A stretch of 21,582 nucleotides of DNA, taken from an uncultured Oscillospiraceae bacterium. GTDB lineage: Bacteria; Bacillota; Clostridia; Oscillospirales; Oscillospiraceae. This document shows, piece after piece, positions 7,289 to 13,303 of this stretch; the first letter of the stretch is position 1, and every line of letters starts with the position of its first letter. The stretch lies in contig CAJTVO010000051.1 in assembly GCA_910579485.1 (NCBI GenBank), positions 1 to 21,582 on the forward strand, read 5' to 3'. The notes under the pieces were generated by a model. That model ran no database searches. It was given only the letters and a program-made list of their open reading frames with translations, and was not told where the DNA came from. The translations under genes and the position numbers were made by a program.

Positions 7289-8047
7289 ATGACGCTGCAG
7301 GAGTTTTTTGAGGAGAATCCGGTGTGCGCGGTTGCCTTTTCCGGCGGCGTGGACTCGGCGGTGCTGCTGTCCGCCGCGGCGGCTTACGGGCGGAAGACGG
7401 CGGCGTATTTTGTGCGGACGGTTTTTCAGCCGGGATTCGAACTGCAGGACGCTCGGGAAACCGCCGGGCGGCTGGGCGTGGAGCTGCGGGTGCTGGAGGC
7501 TGACATTCTGGCGGTCCCGGAGGTCGCGGCCAATCCGGCGGACCGGTGCTACTACTGCAAGCGGGCGCTGTTCACCCGGCTGCTGGAGGAGGCGGCGCGG
7601 GACGGGTTCCCGGTGGTGCTGGATGGATGCAACGCCTCCGACGACGCTGGGGACCGGCCCGGGATGCGGGCGCTGGCGGAGCTGGGGATACGGTCCCCGC
7701 TGCGGGAGTGCGGCATCGGGAAGGCCGAGGTGCGGCGTATGGCCCGGGAGGCGGGTCTCAGGGTATGGGCCAAGCCTTCCTATGCTTGTCTGGCGACGCG
7801 GGTCCCGGCGGGGACGGCGGTCTCGGCGGCGGCTCTGGAACGGGTGGAACGGGGAGAGACGGCGCTGATGGCTTTGGGGTTCTCCGATCTCCGCCTGCGG
7901 CTGAGAGGGGAGGACGGGCTGCTCCAGGTCACGAAGGAGCAGCTGGAGATGGCCCGGAGGCTGCTGCCGGAGATCCGGGAGCGTCTGGCGGGAGACTTCC
8001 GGACGGTCTTGCTGGATGAAGCGCCGAGAGAGAGCCGGGAGACATGA
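7289..8047 (+). CDS. larE: LarE-type sulfur transferase for the nickel-pincer cofactor, three-cysteine type
   Basis: A 252-aa PP-loop ATPase. SGGVDS (residues 18-23) binds ATP. The family uses AMP activation to put sulfur into pyridinium-3,5-biscarboxylate mononucleotide, precursor of the nickel-pincer cofactor of lactate racemase. Cys87 and Cys90 (RCYYCKRALF) plus Cys167 (KPSYACLATRVP) are all present. The Lactobacillus plantarum enzyme has only the last one and is sacrificial; three-cysteine LarE proteins hold a [4Fe-4S] cluster and can be catalytic, so this one is probably the cluster type. No larA, larB or larC lies in the window. Its stop is 12 nt before the terminator stem. Confidence 0.9.
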   Translation: MTLQEFFEENPVCAVAFSGGVDSAVLLSAAAAYGRKTAAYFVRTVFQPGFELQDARETAGRLGVELRVLEADILAVPEVAANPADRCYYCKRALFTRLLEEAARDGFPVVLDGCNASDDAGDRPGMRALAELGIRSPLRECGIGKAEVRRMAREAGLRVWAKPSYACLATRVPAGTAVSAAALERVERGETALMALGFSDLRLRLRGEDGLLQVTKEQLEMARRLLPEIRERLAGDFRTVLLDEAPRESRET

Positions 8048-8058
8048 CGGATATAGGG

Positions 8059-8093
8059 AGAGCGGTCCGGTGGGGTCACCGGGCCGCTCTTTT
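8059..8093. terminator. Terminator between convergent larE and spoIVFB
   Basis: A 13-bp stem with one G-U pair (8059-8071 with 8078-8090) and a 6-nt loop is followed by TTTT on the plus strand. The stop codon of spoIVFB (8076-8078, minus) falls at the loop of this same hairpin, so the coding end and the terminator overlap. Confidence 0.8.
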
Positions 8094-8666
8094 AAGGTCT
8101 ATGATGGGGAGCTGAGGGATCAGGGTGCCGGAGGCCCCCAGGAGCAGGAACAGGCCCGCGTGATAGCGGATGGTCAGGAACAGGGCGGCGGCGGTGAGGA
8201 GGAGGGCGCATCCCAGTCCTACACGGCGGCTCACGGCGTCCGCCGTCAGGGGCTCCCAGAGCCAGCTCACCAGAAGGTGCAGGGCGCGTCCGCCGTCCAG
8301 GGCGGGGATGGGCAGGAGGTTGAAGCACCCCAGGACCAGGTTGGCCCCCGCCGCCGTGAAATGGAGGGTGGCGCGGGCCAGGAGAAGGGCCAGGGCCAGG
8401 TTGACCGCCGGGCCTGCCAGGGTGCAGGCGATCTCGCGGGGGTAGGACAGGCGGCGGGTATCGGCGCGGATCTCCGCGCCGAAGGCGTTCAGCCGCAGGC
8501 GCTCCACCCGCGCTCCCGCCAGCCGAAGGGCCGAGAGATGCCCCAGCTCGTGACACGCCGCCGCCAGAAGCACCGGCGGCAGCGCCGGACCGGCTCCCCC
8601 CAGCAGGGCCAGGACGATGAGGGCTGCGAACCCCCAGCCCAGTTCCAGCCTACCCCACTTCCACAT
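8076..8666 (-). CDS. spoIVFB: SpoIVFB-like site-2 intramembrane metalloprotease (M50)
   Basis: A 196-aa multi-pass membrane protein. HELGH (H39, E40, H43) lies in a hydrophobic helix and FNLLPIPALDGGRAL (about 114-128) supplies the third ligand D123, the two hallmarks of site-2 proteases. The hydrophobic helices and the small size without a PDZ or CBS domain resemble SpoIVFB, which in Bacillus cleaves pro-sigmaK in the outer forespore membrane. Its ATG overlaps the end of the M23-domain gene upstream by 17 nt, the spoIVFA-spoIVFB arrangement. Clostridia vary in whether sigmaK is made as a pro-protein, so the substrate here is inferred. Confidence 0.85.
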   Translation of the reverse strand: MWKWGRLELGWGFAALIVLALLGGAGPALPPVLLAAACHELGHLSALRLAGARVERLRLNAFGAEIRADTRRLSYPREIACTLAGPAVNLALALLLARATLHFTAAGANLVLGCFNLLPIPALDGGRALHLLVSWLWEPLTADAVSRRVGLGCALLLTAAALFLTIRYHAGLFLLLGASGTLIPQLPIIDLKRAAR

Positions 8667-9699
8667 AGTAAATGGGGTTCAGATACAGGGCTCCGTCGTG
8701 GAGTTCGAAATGAAGGTGGGGGCCGGTGACCAGTCCGGTGTCCCCCACCTCGGCTATTTTCTCCCCCATGGCGACGCTCCCGGAGGAGGCGGTGATCCGG
8801 CTGCAGTGGGCGTACAGGGTGATATAGCCCCCCTCATGCTGTAGCATGATATAGTTGCCCAGGGTGCTGCTCTCGCCGGAGGCGTAGACCTCCCCGGCGG
8901 CAAAGGCCAGGATGTCCGTGCCGGTATTGGCCGCCAGATCGACGCCGTAATGGAATTTGCTGCCCCCCTCCACCGGATGCTCCCGCCAGCCGAAAGTGGA
9001 GGTCAGATGGCCCAGGACCGGGGTGCAGTGGGGAAAGCCCAGGTTGCGCTGCTCCAGACTGGCGTTCTCCGGCATGGCGGCCATGGTGTAGAGATGGAAG
9101 GCCTCCGTGGTGGCGGTATCGTCCTCCTCCGGGGGAGCGGACGGGGCGTCCGGGGGCTGGGACGCGGCTCCATCGCCTGCGGGATGGGCGATGGAGCCGG
9201 AGGCGGTGTCGGGGGAGATCAGCAGCTCGCGGATCACCGCTTTGTCCGCCTCCGGCAGCTCCAGGGCGCTGTAGCGGAGCTGCCGGGCGCTGGGATCGGA
9301 TATGGGCGCGGCGGCGGGGCGGGAGGGCTCGTCTGGCTGGGGCGCCGGGTCCGGGGCGGGGTCTGGAGCGGGCTGCTGCTCCGGGAGGGCGGTGGGGTTG
9401 AAGACGGCGGTGTAGGCCTCCTGGAGGGAGTCGCTTACGGGGCGCTCGCCGCTGACGGCCCGGCCTACGGCGGCGAAGGCCGCCTGGAAGTCCGCGTCCC
9501 GTCCGATGAGCTGGCGGGCGGAGGCGGACAGGCGGTCCATGGCTTCCGGGAACAGGAGCTTTATGGCGACCAGAAGGACGAAGACCGCCCCGCAGATGAC
9601 CAGGCGGATGGGCGGCTGGCTTTCCGCGCCGCCCCGGCGGCGGCTGGCGGTCCGGCGCAGCTGCTGGGCGCGGCGGCGCTGGGCGTTGGATGATGACAA
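8650..9699 (-). CDS. spoIVFA: SpoIVFA-like membrane protein with LytM/M23 peptidase domain
   Basis: A 349-aa protein: basic N-terminus (1-30), one membrane helix (about 31-50), a long Pro/Asp/Ala-rich linker (about 100-200), and a C-terminal M23 domain (about 225-349). All M23 residues are visible: H250 and D254 (HYGVD) and H330 as ligands, H298 (YAH) and H328 (HLHFEL) as catalytic histidines. Overlap with the SpoIVFB-like gene argues for SpoIVFA, the Bacillus inhibitor and anchor of SpoIVFB; the alternative is a SpoIIQ-like protein. The start is TTG at 9699, backed by AAGGGGGG about 6 nt upstream. It is longer than Bacillus SpoIVFA (264 aa) because of the linker. Confidence 0.75.
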   Translation of the reverse strand: MSSSNAQRRRAQQLRRTASRRRGGAESQPPIRLVICGAVFVLLVAIKLLFPEAMDRLSASARQLIGRDADFQAAFAAVGRAVSGERPVSDSLQEAYTAVFNPTALPEQQPAPDPAPDPAPQPDEPSRPAAAPISDPSARQLRYSALELPEADKAVIRELLISPDTASGSIAHPAGDGAASQPPDAPSAPPEEDDTATTEAFHLYTMAAMPENASLEQRNLGFPHCTPVLGHLTSTFGWREHPVEGGSKFHYGVDLAANTGTDILAFAAGEVYASGESSTLGNYIMLQHEGGYITLYAHCSRITASSGSVAMGEKIAEVGDTGLVTGPHLHFELHDGALYLNPIYYVEVG

Positions 9700-9722
9700 G
9701 ATGATCCCCCCTTTTTCACGCT

Positions 9723-9751
9723 AGTTTATGTGGAAAAAGGGAGGGATATGC
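9723..9751 (-). promoter_or_regulatory. Possible sigmaE-type (mother-cell) promoter of spoIVFA-spoIVFB
   Basis: On the minus strand GCATATC (9745-9751) and CATAAACT (9723-9730) are 14 nt apart, close to the sigmaE pattern (GCATATT, 14 nt, CATACAAT). It lies about 24 nt upstream of the TTG start. The Bacillus spoIVF operon is sigmaE-dependent, so context supports the call. Confidence 0.5.
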
Positions 9752-9824
9752 CTGGCTTTGGACAGGCCGGGAGATCATTTTTGAGAAAATGACGCGCTGC
9801 GGACACAAAGCTGCCTTCCCCGGC

Positions 9825-10523
9825 CTACCGCTCTCCCCAGGGGGACAGGTCCACCGGGACCGGCGCGTCCAGCGTCAAGCCGTCCGGCGTGACCAGGCAG
9901 TCATAGGCGTATACGCCTACCCCGTTTCCGGCGGCCTCCCGCAGGGCCGCGCCGAAGGCGGGGTGGGTCGCGTCGTTGGGGCGGAACCGGACGGGGCCCT
10001 TCATCTGGACGACGAAGAAGGCCGCCGCCCGGTGGCCCTGCGCCGCCGCCCGCTGGAGGCCCCGGAGGTGCTTCACGCCCCGCTCCGTAGGCGCGTCGGG
10101 GAAGCGGACCTCGCCGTCCTCCTCCAGGGTCACGCCCTTGACTTCTACGAAGATTTTTCCCTGGGCGTCTTCTAAAAGGAAGTCGAAGCGGGAATCCTCC
10201 CAGGTGAACTCCGGCCGGATGTCGGTCAGCCCCGGCAGGAAGCGGCCCGCCGCCGCCCACTCCCCGAAGACCTTGTTGGGGGCCTGGGCGTCCATGTTGA
10301 TGAGAAGGTCCCCTTTTTCCACGGCGACGAGGTCGTATTTCGTCTTGCGGGCCGGGTTGGAGGAGGTCTCCAGGTAGACTGCCGCGCCGGGGGTCAGAAG
10401 CTCCCGGCAGCGGCCGGTGTTTTTCACGTGGCAGACCTCCGTCCGGCCGTTCAGGTCTACGTGGGCGATGAAACGGTTGGGGCGGGCCAGAAAACGGGCC
10501 CGCTGGATGGCTTGATAACGCAT
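9825..10523 (-). CDS. sfsA: SfsA family nuclease-like protein
   Basis: A 232-aa protein of the SfsA family (sugar fermentation stimulation protein A). An N-terminal OB-fold-like part (RFLARPNRFIAHV) carries the conserved VKNTGRCRELL. The C-terminal PD-(D/E)xK-type core shows D114 (SRFDFLLED) and E127-V-K129 (FVEVKGVTLEEDG), followed by FPDAPTERGVKHLRGL. Length is typical. In Escherichia coli it was described as a maltose-metabolism regulator and nonspecific DNA binder; the nuclease-like core suggests a nucleic-acid role that I cannot specify further. Strong GAAGGAGAG site before the ATG at 10523. Confidence 0.92.
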   Translation of the reverse strand: MRYQAIQRARFLARPNRFIAHVDLNGRTEVCHVKNTGRCRELLTPGAAVYLETSSNPARKTKYDLVAVEKGDLLINMDAQAPNKVFGEWAAAGRFLPGLTDIRPEFTWEDSRFDFLLEDAQGKIFVEVKGVTLEEDGEVRFPDAPTERGVKHLRGLQRAAAQGHRAAAFFVVQMKGPVRFRPNDATHPAFGAALREAAGNGVGVYAYDCLVTPDGLTLDAPVPVDLSPWGER

Positions 10524-10558
10524 ACGCGCTCTCCTTCCGCTGGAAAGATCGTAACGGT

Positions 10559-10564
10559 ATCATA
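10559..10564 (-). promoter_or_regulatory. sfsA promoter, extended -10
   Basis: TATGAT on the minus strand is preceded by TG one base upstream (TGG-TATGAT), an extended -10 element; no good -35 box is seen. It lies 36 nt from the sfsA start codon. Confidence 0.5.
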
Positions 10565-10634
10565 CCACAGCGGGAGTGAAAAGGAAAGGGGTGGTCCGGC
10601 TCGAAAACTTGTCGGAAATGTGCAGGGAAAGGTA

Positions 10635-10663
10635 TTGAAATTTTCCGGAAAGTTTGCTATACT
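10635..10663 (+). promoter_or_regulatory. Promoter of the oxaloacetate decarboxylase operon
   Basis: TTGAAA (10635-10640) and TATACT (10658-10663) are separated by exactly 17 nt. This leaves a leader of about 100 nt before oadG. Confidence 0.75.
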
Positions 10664-10680
10664 AAAATCAATTTCGCGCG

Positions 10681-10735
10681 CGTGAAAATTGTCAGGATTT
10701 TCACGAGGAACCAGGCGGACCGCCTTATGGCGGAC
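10681..10735 (+). promoter_or_regulatory. Structured leader of the oad operon
   Basis: Two elements lie between the promoter and oadG: a 9-bp hairpin (10681-10689 with 10697-10705, 7-nt loop) and a GC element with hairpin CCGCC-ttat-GGCGG (10720-10733). The GC element overlaps the dyad AGGCGG-N-CCGCCT (10713-10725) and a direct repeat GGCGGAC (10714 and 10729). There is no U-tract, so these look like stability or regulator sites rather than terminators. Confidence 0.4.
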
Positions 10736-10767
10736 TGCCCATATTTGTGAGAAGGAGGAACCACCTG

Positions 10768-11055
10768 ATGCCTGAACCGTCAATTCCGTTCGTCATTCTG
10801 ATGGGTGTAGGAGTCGTCTTTATCGGCCTGATCTGCATCATTCTCCTCAGTATGGCCATGAGCGCCATCTGCAGATCCATGGGAGACAAGACGCCCGCTC
10901 CGGCGCCGGCTGCCGCGGCCCCTGCCGCTCCTGCCGCTTCCGCCGGGAACATCCCCAACCGCCAGGCCATGGTCGCGGCGATCGCCGTCGCCGTGGCGGA
11001 AGAAATGGGGACCGATCCAGCCGGTATCCGTATCCTGTCCATTAAACAACTTTAA
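10768..11055 (+). CDS. oadG: Oxaloacetate decarboxylase gamma/delta (small membrane) subunit
   Basis: A 95-aa protein. One membrane helix (about residues 6-32, FVILMGVGVVFIGLICIILL) is followed by a Pro/Ala-rich linker (about 45-65, APAPAAAAPAAPAAS) and a short C-terminal helix (IPNRQAMVAAIAVAVAEEMG). This is the layout of the OadG/MmdD subunit, which assembles the carboxyltransferase with the membrane pump. The ATG at 10768 is chosen over an in-frame GTG at 10747 because GAAGGAGG (10751-10758) sits 9 nt before it. First gene of the operon. Confidence 0.88.
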   Translation: MPEPSIPFVILMGVGVVFIGLICIILLSMAMSAICRSMGDKTPAPAPAAAAPAAPAASAGNIPNRQAMVAAIAVAVAEEMGTDPAGIRILSIKQL

Positions 11056-11077
11056 TTGAGAAGAGAGGAAAAGAGTC

Positions 11078-11419
11078 ATGAAAAAGTACAAGGTAAATGT
11101 GAACGGCACCGTTTATGAGGTCACTGTCGAGGCCATGGACGGCGCCGCCCCCGCGGCCGCGGCTCCCGCCGCCGCTCCCGCTCCTGCCGCCGCCGCTCCC
11201 GCAGGCGGCGAGAAGGTCTCCGCCCCCATGCCCGGCACCATCCTGGACGTGCGCGTCAGCAACGGCCAGACCGTGAAGAAGGGCGACATCCTCTTCATCC
11301 TGGAGGCCATGAAGATGGAGAACGAGATCATGGCGCCCTGCGGCGGCACCATTGCTTCCGTCAGCGCCACTAAGGGCGCGGCGGTGGATTCCGGCGCTCT
11401 GCTGTGCGTGATCGGCTAA
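11078..11419 (+). CDS. Biotin carrier subunit of the decarboxylase
   Basis: A 113-aa biotinyl protein. Residues 1-20 form a short strand-rich head, about 21-44 an Ala/Pro flexible linker, and about 45-113 a biotinyl domain. EAMKMEN carries the biotinylated Lys79, and the domain has APMPGTILDVRV and a closing GALLCVIG strand. It shuttles CO2 as carboxybiotin from the alpha subunit to the membrane beta subunit. In Klebsiella this domain is fused to the C-terminus of OadA; here it is a separate gene, and the OadA encoded downstream lacks it. The ribosome binding site is AGAGAGGAAAAG. Confidence 0.93.
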   Translation: MKKYKVNVNGTVYEVTVEAMDGAAPAAAAPAAAPAPAAAAPAGGEKVSAPMPGTILDVRVSNGQTVKKGDILFILEAMKMENEIMAPCGGTIASVSATKGAAVDSGALLCVIG

Positions 11420-11445
11420 GGCCGGGACGCTGGGAGGAATATTAA

Positions 11446-12705
11446 ATGGAAGCTATCATGAATTTTATTCAGGCGACCGGCTTCTATCAGATCGCCACGG
11501 GGGACTGGAAGGTCCTGATCATGATGATCATCGCCTTCGTCCTGCTGTACCTGGCGATCGTGAAGAAGTTCGAGCCCCTGCTGCTGCTGCCGATCGCGTT
11601 CGGTATGCTCATCACCAACCTGCCCGGCGCGGAGATGTACCACGAGATCCTCTTTGCCGGCGGACACGTCAACTGGGAGATCTTCGGCGGACAGCCCATC
11701 ACCCAGGAGTTTATGAACCATTTGGGTGAGCTGGGCGTATCCGAGGCCGTGCAGGGCACGGTGTCGGTGGGCCAGACCATCTCCGTGGGCCTGCTGGACG
11801 TGCTGTACCTGGGCGTCAAGCTGGGAATCTATCCCTGCCTCATCTTCATGGGCGTGGGCGCGGGCACCGACTTCGGCCCCCTGATCGCCAACCCCAAGAC
11901 CCTGCTGCTGGGCGCTGCCGCTCAGCTGGGCATCTTCATGACCTACGCGGGCTGCCGCCTGTCCGGTCTGTTTAACGCGGCTGAGGCCGGCTCCATCGGC
12001 ATCATCGGCGGCGCGGACGGCCCCACGGCCATCTTCGTCACCAGCCGTCTGGCTCCCCATCTGCTGGGGCCCATCGCCGTTGCGGCTTACAGCTACATGG
12101 CTCTGGTGCCGGTCATCCAGCCCCCCATCATGCGGGCGCTGACCAGCAAGGAGGAGCGTCAGATCGTGATGCGCCCCCTGCGCCAGGTCTCCAAGCGTGA
12201 GAAGATTTTGTTCCCCATCGTGGTTACCGTGTTCGTGGCCCTGCTGGTGCCCTCCGCCGCTCCCCTGATCGCCTGCCTGATGCTGGGCAACCTGTTCAAG
12301 GAGTCCGGCGTGGTGGAGCGTCTGAACAAGACCGCCCAGAACGAGTTGATGAATATCGTCACCATCTTCCTGGGCATCTCCGTGGGCGCTACCGCTACCG
12401 CCACCACCTTCCTGTCCTTCCAGACCATCGCCATCATGCTCATGGGCGTTGTGGCCTTTGGATTCGGTACTGCGGGCGGCGTGCTGCTGGCCAAGTTCAT
12501 GAACCTGTTCCTCAAGGAGAAGATCAATCCCCTTATCGGCTCCGCCGGCGTGTCCGCAGTGCCCATGGCGGCCCGCGTGTCTCAGGTGGAGGGTCAGAAG
12601 GCCAACCCGGCCAACTTCCTGCTGATGCACGCTATGGGGCCCAATGTCGCCGGCGTGATCGGTTCCGCCATCGCCGCCGGCGTGCTGATGGCGCTGTTCG
12701 GTTAA
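11446..12705 (+). CDS. oadB: Na+-pumping oxaloacetate decarboxylase beta subunit
   Basis: A 419-aa multi-pass membrane protein of the OadB/MmdB/GcdB family, which decarboxylates carboxybiotin and moves Na+ out of the cell. The family signature GGADGPTAIFVTS (about 188-200) includes D191, the counterpart of the Na+-binding Asp203 of Klebsiella OadB. Other blocks are MGVGAGTDFGPLIANPK (about 135-151), NIVTIFLGISVGATATA and the C-terminal MHAMGPNVAGVIGSA. Length and helices are typical. It begins 27 nt after the biotin carrier with GGGAGGAA before the ATG. The beta subunit alone cannot distinguish oxaloacetate from malonyl-type decarboxylases; the downstream alpha subunit decides it. Confidence 0.94.
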   Translation: MEAIMNFIQATGFYQIATGDWKVLIMMIIAFVLLYLAIVKKFEPLLLLPIAFGMLITNLPGAEMYHEILFAGGHVNWEIFGGQPITQEFMNHLGELGVSEAVQGTVSVGQTISVGLLDVLYLGVKLGIYPCLIFMGVGAGTDFGPLIANPKTLLLGAAAQLGIFMTYAGCRLSGLFNAAEAGSIGIIGGADGPTAIFVTSRLAPHLLGPIAVAAYSYMALVPVIQPPIMRALTSKEERQIVMRPLRQVSKREKILFPIVVTVFVALLVPSAAPLIACLMLGNLFKESGVVERLNKTAQNELMNIVTIFLGISVGATATATTFLSFQTIAIMLMGVVAFGFGTAGGVLLAKFMNLFLKEKINPLIGSAGVSAVPMAARVSQVEGQKANPANFLLMHAMGPNVAGVIGSAIAAGVLMALFG

Positions 12706-12713
12706 TGGTTCTC

Positions 12714-12844
12714 TGCGCCGCTGCGCGGCGCATGGCAAGCTGTTTCGTTTCGGAGGCCCGGGGCTTACGCAGCCCCGGACTCCGCGCCTACTTTTGCCCC
12801 GCGGCAAAAGTAGGCAAAAACGCGCCAGAACCATATGGTTCTGG
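12714..12844 (+). repeat. Array of four perfect palindromic hairpins after oadB
   Basis: Four inverted repeats are packed in 131 nt. They are a 6-bp (7 with flanking T-A) stem at 12715-12720/12726-12731, an 8-bp stem at 12758-12765/12771-12778, a 13-bp stem at 12786-12798/12803-12815 (TACTTTTGCC core) and a 20-bp perfect palindrome at 12825-12844. There is no coding frame of interest and no clear U-tract. It looks like an intergenic repetitive element of the REP/MITE kind. It might attenuate or stabilise the oadB transcript. Copies elsewhere in the genome cannot be seen from here. Confidence 0.7.
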
Positions 12845-12923
12845 ACTCCTTTTACGGGGGAGCAAAGGGCTGTGCGGCGGGGTTTCTGGTTAGGCGAAGC
12901 CTCTGAATTTCCCGTCCTTCTTC

Positions 12924-13160
12924 AGCCGCTCTGGTACTTGTAGGACTCCGGCTGCCGCCTTTTCAAAGGGGTACTGCCTGCAAGGGGCACTTGTTCTAAC
13001 GAACCAGCCAGCAAACTTGCACCACGGGGAGTCTGCTAAGTCAAGACGGTAGGGGTTACCGATACCCACGCTAAAATAGAAACTGAAGTTGCACGAAGCG
13101 GACGGTACTATCGGTAGACCAAACCAGACTGCGCCTCGGGCGCAAACTAATATCCCCCGT
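12924..13160 (+). ncRNA. Structured non-coding RNA, possibly the raiA motif
   Basis: No coding frame fits, but the sequence folds in an ordered way. ACGGGG (13024-13029) and AGTCTG (13030-13035) pair with CCCCGT (13155-13160) and CAGACT (13125-13130), enclosing a TGCGCC/GGCGCA hairpin (13130-13144). A hairpin GGGT/ACCC (13053-13067) has loop TACCGAT (13057-13063), which is perfectly complementary to ATCGGTA (13110-13116), a pseudoknot. Upstream stems are 12924-12928/12949-12953, 12958-12969, 12975-12989 and 12993-13004. Strand is chosen because an SD-like GAAGGAGGA follows and the neighbours run plus. Size (about 240 nt), pseudoknot and clostridial host make raiA RNA my best guess; that family name is unverified. 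Confidence 0.6.
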
Positions 13161-13174
13161 AATGAAGGAGGATT

Positions 13175-13284
13175 CTTAAGGAACGTAGTTCCTTAAGCGA
13201 GCTTTTGGTACTTTTCCCTCGCGGGAAAAGTACGCCCCCGCCCCGTTGGGGCGGAAAAAGCCTCCGCCGCCGTGAAACGGCGGC
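13175..13284 (+). repeat. Second palindrome array, between the RNA and oadA
   Basis: Four more hairpins lie in 110 nt: a 10-bp stem at 13175-13184/13188-13197, an 11-bp stem at 13208-13218/13223-13233 (TACTTTTCCC core), a 7-bp stem at 13238-13244/13248-13254 and a 7-bp stem at 13266-13272/13278-13284. The 11-bp hairpin is a near-copy of the 13-bp hairpin in the array at 12786-12815, so the RNA is bracketed by related repeats. The array ends just before the oadA ribosome binding site. Confidence 0.7.
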
Positions 13285-13303
13285 ATAAGAAAGGAGCAAT
13301 TCA

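Noticed and set aside
11416..12834. A 472-codon minus-strand open frame across oadB
   Set aside because: It is the shadow of the strongly conserved oadB; its His/Gln/Gly-rich product is typical of antisense of GC-rich membrane genes.
12705..12893. A 62-codon plus-strand frame after oadB
   Set aside because: It runs through four perfect palindromes and has no ribosome binding site or family pattern.
13080..13110. Group II intron domain V-like GTTGCACG string
   Set aside because: The string is reminiscent of domain V, but the required GAAA tetraloop hairpin and AGC/GTTC stem are missing and no reverse transcriptase is present.
12924..13160. tmRNA, RNase P RNA, SRP RNA or 6S RNA
   Set aside because: None of their invariant blocks (tRNA-like ends of tmRNA, RNase P core sequences, SRP GGUGC loop, 6S central bubble) could be found.
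12940..13200. CRISPR array
   Set aside because: The repeats here are inverted repeats of different sequence and not evenly spaced direct repeats.
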